Shown piece after piece: positions 63,004-64,000 of a DNA stretch of 64,000 nucleotides. Both the position numbers and the translations under genes were made by a program. The stretch comes from MFD04716-140 sp963703125 (GTDB taxonomy: Bacteria > Bacteroidota > Bacteroidia > Flavobacteriales > Flavobacteriaceae). How positions within the stretch are numbered: position 1 is the first letter of the stretch; every line of letters starts with the position of its first letter. The notes under the pieces are model-generated. The model had not been told where the DNA came from and made no database searches. It saw nothing but the letters and a program-made list of their open reading frames with translations. Location: contig OY969790.1 of the NCBI GenBank assembly GCA_963703125.1, positions 434,001-498,000 of the forward strand. The letters run 5' to 3'.

Positions 63004-64000
63004 TAACCTATATAACTTTTTAAGGCCTCCTTTAGTATGTTCACGGCTCTTACAATACTATCACGATCCAACACATAGGCAATACGAATCTGGTTCTTAC
63101 CAAGGCCCTCGGTTGCATAGAATCCTGCGGCGGGAGCCACCATAACCGTTTCACCGCCCAGCCTAAAATCTTCCAAAAGCCATTGTGCAAAATCGTCGGC
63201 ATCCGCGATTGGCAGTTCTGCAATACAATAGAAAGCACCTTGAGGTTTTCCTACCTTTACTCCTTCAATTTTTTCCAATTCTTCAATAAGAACATTTCGT
63301 CTGGCTACATATTCCTTTTTAACATCATCAAAATAACTCTGTGCCGTTTCCAAAGCAGCCTCACTGGCAATTTGCGCATAGGTAGGCGGCGAAAGCCTTG
63401 CCTGGGCAAATTTCAGGGCCGTTTTTATAACCTCACGATTCTTGGTGACCAAACAACCTATTCTCGCACCGCACATGCTATATCGTTTGGAAACTGAATC
63501 TACTATTATCGCATGCTCTTCCAAACCTGGTTCCTGCAAAATTGAGTAGTGCTCTCTCCCATCATAAATAAACTCTCGATACACTTCATCTGCGACCAAA
63601 AACATGTCATGTCTTTTAACTATTTCGGAAAGTTTCTGAATTTCTTCCTTGCTGTAAAGATATCCTGTGGGGTTTCCAGGATTGCATATAAGAATTGCCT
63701 TTGTTTTGGGTGTAATCAATTTTTCAAAGTCCTCAATTGGCGGAAGGGCAAAATTAGTCTCAATATTCGAAACAACGGGCACTACTTGGATTCCCATGGC
63801 AATTGCAAAACCATTATAATTGGCATAAAAGGGTTCTGGAATTATAATTTCATCTCCTGAATCAGCTATACTTCCCATGACAAATGAGAGTGCTTCCGAA
63901 CCGCCAGTGGTCACAATAATATCAGTGGCTGTGACGAAAATATCATTTTTAGCATAGTAGTTGGCCAATTTTTCCCGATAGATTTCAGACCCCTCTGTTC
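63003..64000 (-). CDS. PLP-dependent aminotransferase (class I/II, aspartate-type), 5' end outside window
   Basis: The frame is open at the window edge: 332 codons are visible and ~60 N-terminal residues are missing. PLP motifs are complete: VTTGGSEALSFVMGS, ILICNPGNPTGYLYS, VADEVYREFIYDG and the Schiff-base Lys in DSVSKRYSMCGARIGCLVT, with the late Arg in KNQIRIAYVLDRD. It transfers amino groups from aspartate or other amino acids to 2-oxoglutarate; exact substrates are not readable. Translationally coupled to murB. Confidence 0.94.
   Translation of the reverse strand, partial: TEGSEIYREKLANYYAKNDIFVTATDIIVTTGGSEALSFVMGSIADSGDEIIIPEPFYANYNGFAIAMGIQVVPVVSNIETNFALPPIEDFEKLITPKTKAILICNPGNPTGYLYSKEEIQKLSEIVKRHDMFLVADEVYREFIYDGREHYSILQEPGLEEHAIIVDSVSKRYSMCGARIGCLVTKNREVIKTALKFAQARLSPPTYAQIASEAALETAQSYFDDVKKEYVARRNVLIEELEKIEGVKVGKPQGAFYCIAELPIADADDFAQWLLEDFRLGGETVMVAPAAGFYATEGLGKNQIRIAYVLDRDSIVRAVNILKEALKSYIG

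Overview
This window is ordinary chromosomal DNA of a Bacteroidota bacterium, almost certainly a marine-type Flavobacteriaceae (Maribacter/Zobellia-like; genus is a guess). The evidence is: a PorP/SprF protein beside a large secreted protein with a type B type IX secretion sorting domain; DUF3467 after rpoC; almost no Shine-Dalgarno sequences; promoters of the form TTG-N17-23-TAnnTTTG; AT-rich DNA; and a trpEGDCFBA operon. I see no prophage, insertion sequence, CRISPR array or defence island.

Layout. 1-5.8 kb (minus): a type IX secretion cell-surface locus, with a 1247-aa repeat protein, a PorP/SprF partner and a TPR/PD40 protein cut by the window edge. 6.1-7.7 kb (plus): prfC (RF3), split by a one-base frameshift. 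7.8-23.1 kb (minus): a large translation/transcription block, rpsU-xerC-hpf-tRNA-Thr(TGT)-Tyr-Gly-Thr(GGT)-tuf-tRNA-Trp-secE-nusG-rplKAJL-rpoBC-DUF3467. The order tRNA-Thr-Tyr-Gly-Thr-tuf-secE-nusG-rplKAJL-rpoBC matches the E. coli tufB region, with tRNA-Trp added. 23.1-29.9 kb (minus): acyl-CoA dehydrogenase, a helix-hairpin-helix membrane protein, an alanine/glycine:cation symporter, a K+ channel with RCK domain, PspC, DUF2851 and rhodanese. 30.1-31.8 kb (plus): a MarR-nitroreductase-YceI cassette. 31.8-38.3 kb (plus): the trp operon, headed by a leader peptide with three consecutive Trp codons and an attenuator, followed by an M20 peptidase.

38.4-64 kb is mixed housekeeping: a 47-aa basic protein of unknown function, ppc, a uracil-DNA-glycosylase-like protein, the ribosomal peptide Thx, yaaA, an RluA-type pseudouridine synthase, a PASTA protein, ddl, coaD, a PAS histidine kinase with a receiver protein, an M14 carboxypeptidase lipoprotein, NUDIX, pyrE, SRPBCC, birA, rsfS, ftsH, a LUD-domain protein, cdsA, psd, an acyl-CoA-binding protein, two ECF sigma factors (one with an anti-sigma factor), murB and a partial aminotransferase.

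The most interesting signals are regulatory. (1) The trp leader has a near-ideal Bacteroidota promoter that places transcription start at or next to the leader start codon, three TGG codons, a terminator, and an antiterminator pairing that involves the leader stop codon. (2) rpsU has a perfect Shine-Dalgarno sequence in a genome that barely uses them, which fits bS21 autoregulation. (3) The promoter of the tRNA-tuf operon abuts the terminator of the upstream hpf unit so that the new transcript should begin inside the terminator stem. (4) prfC carries a -1 frameshift 60 codons from its end. (5) The surface protein contains six nearly identical GC-rich 294-bp repeats.
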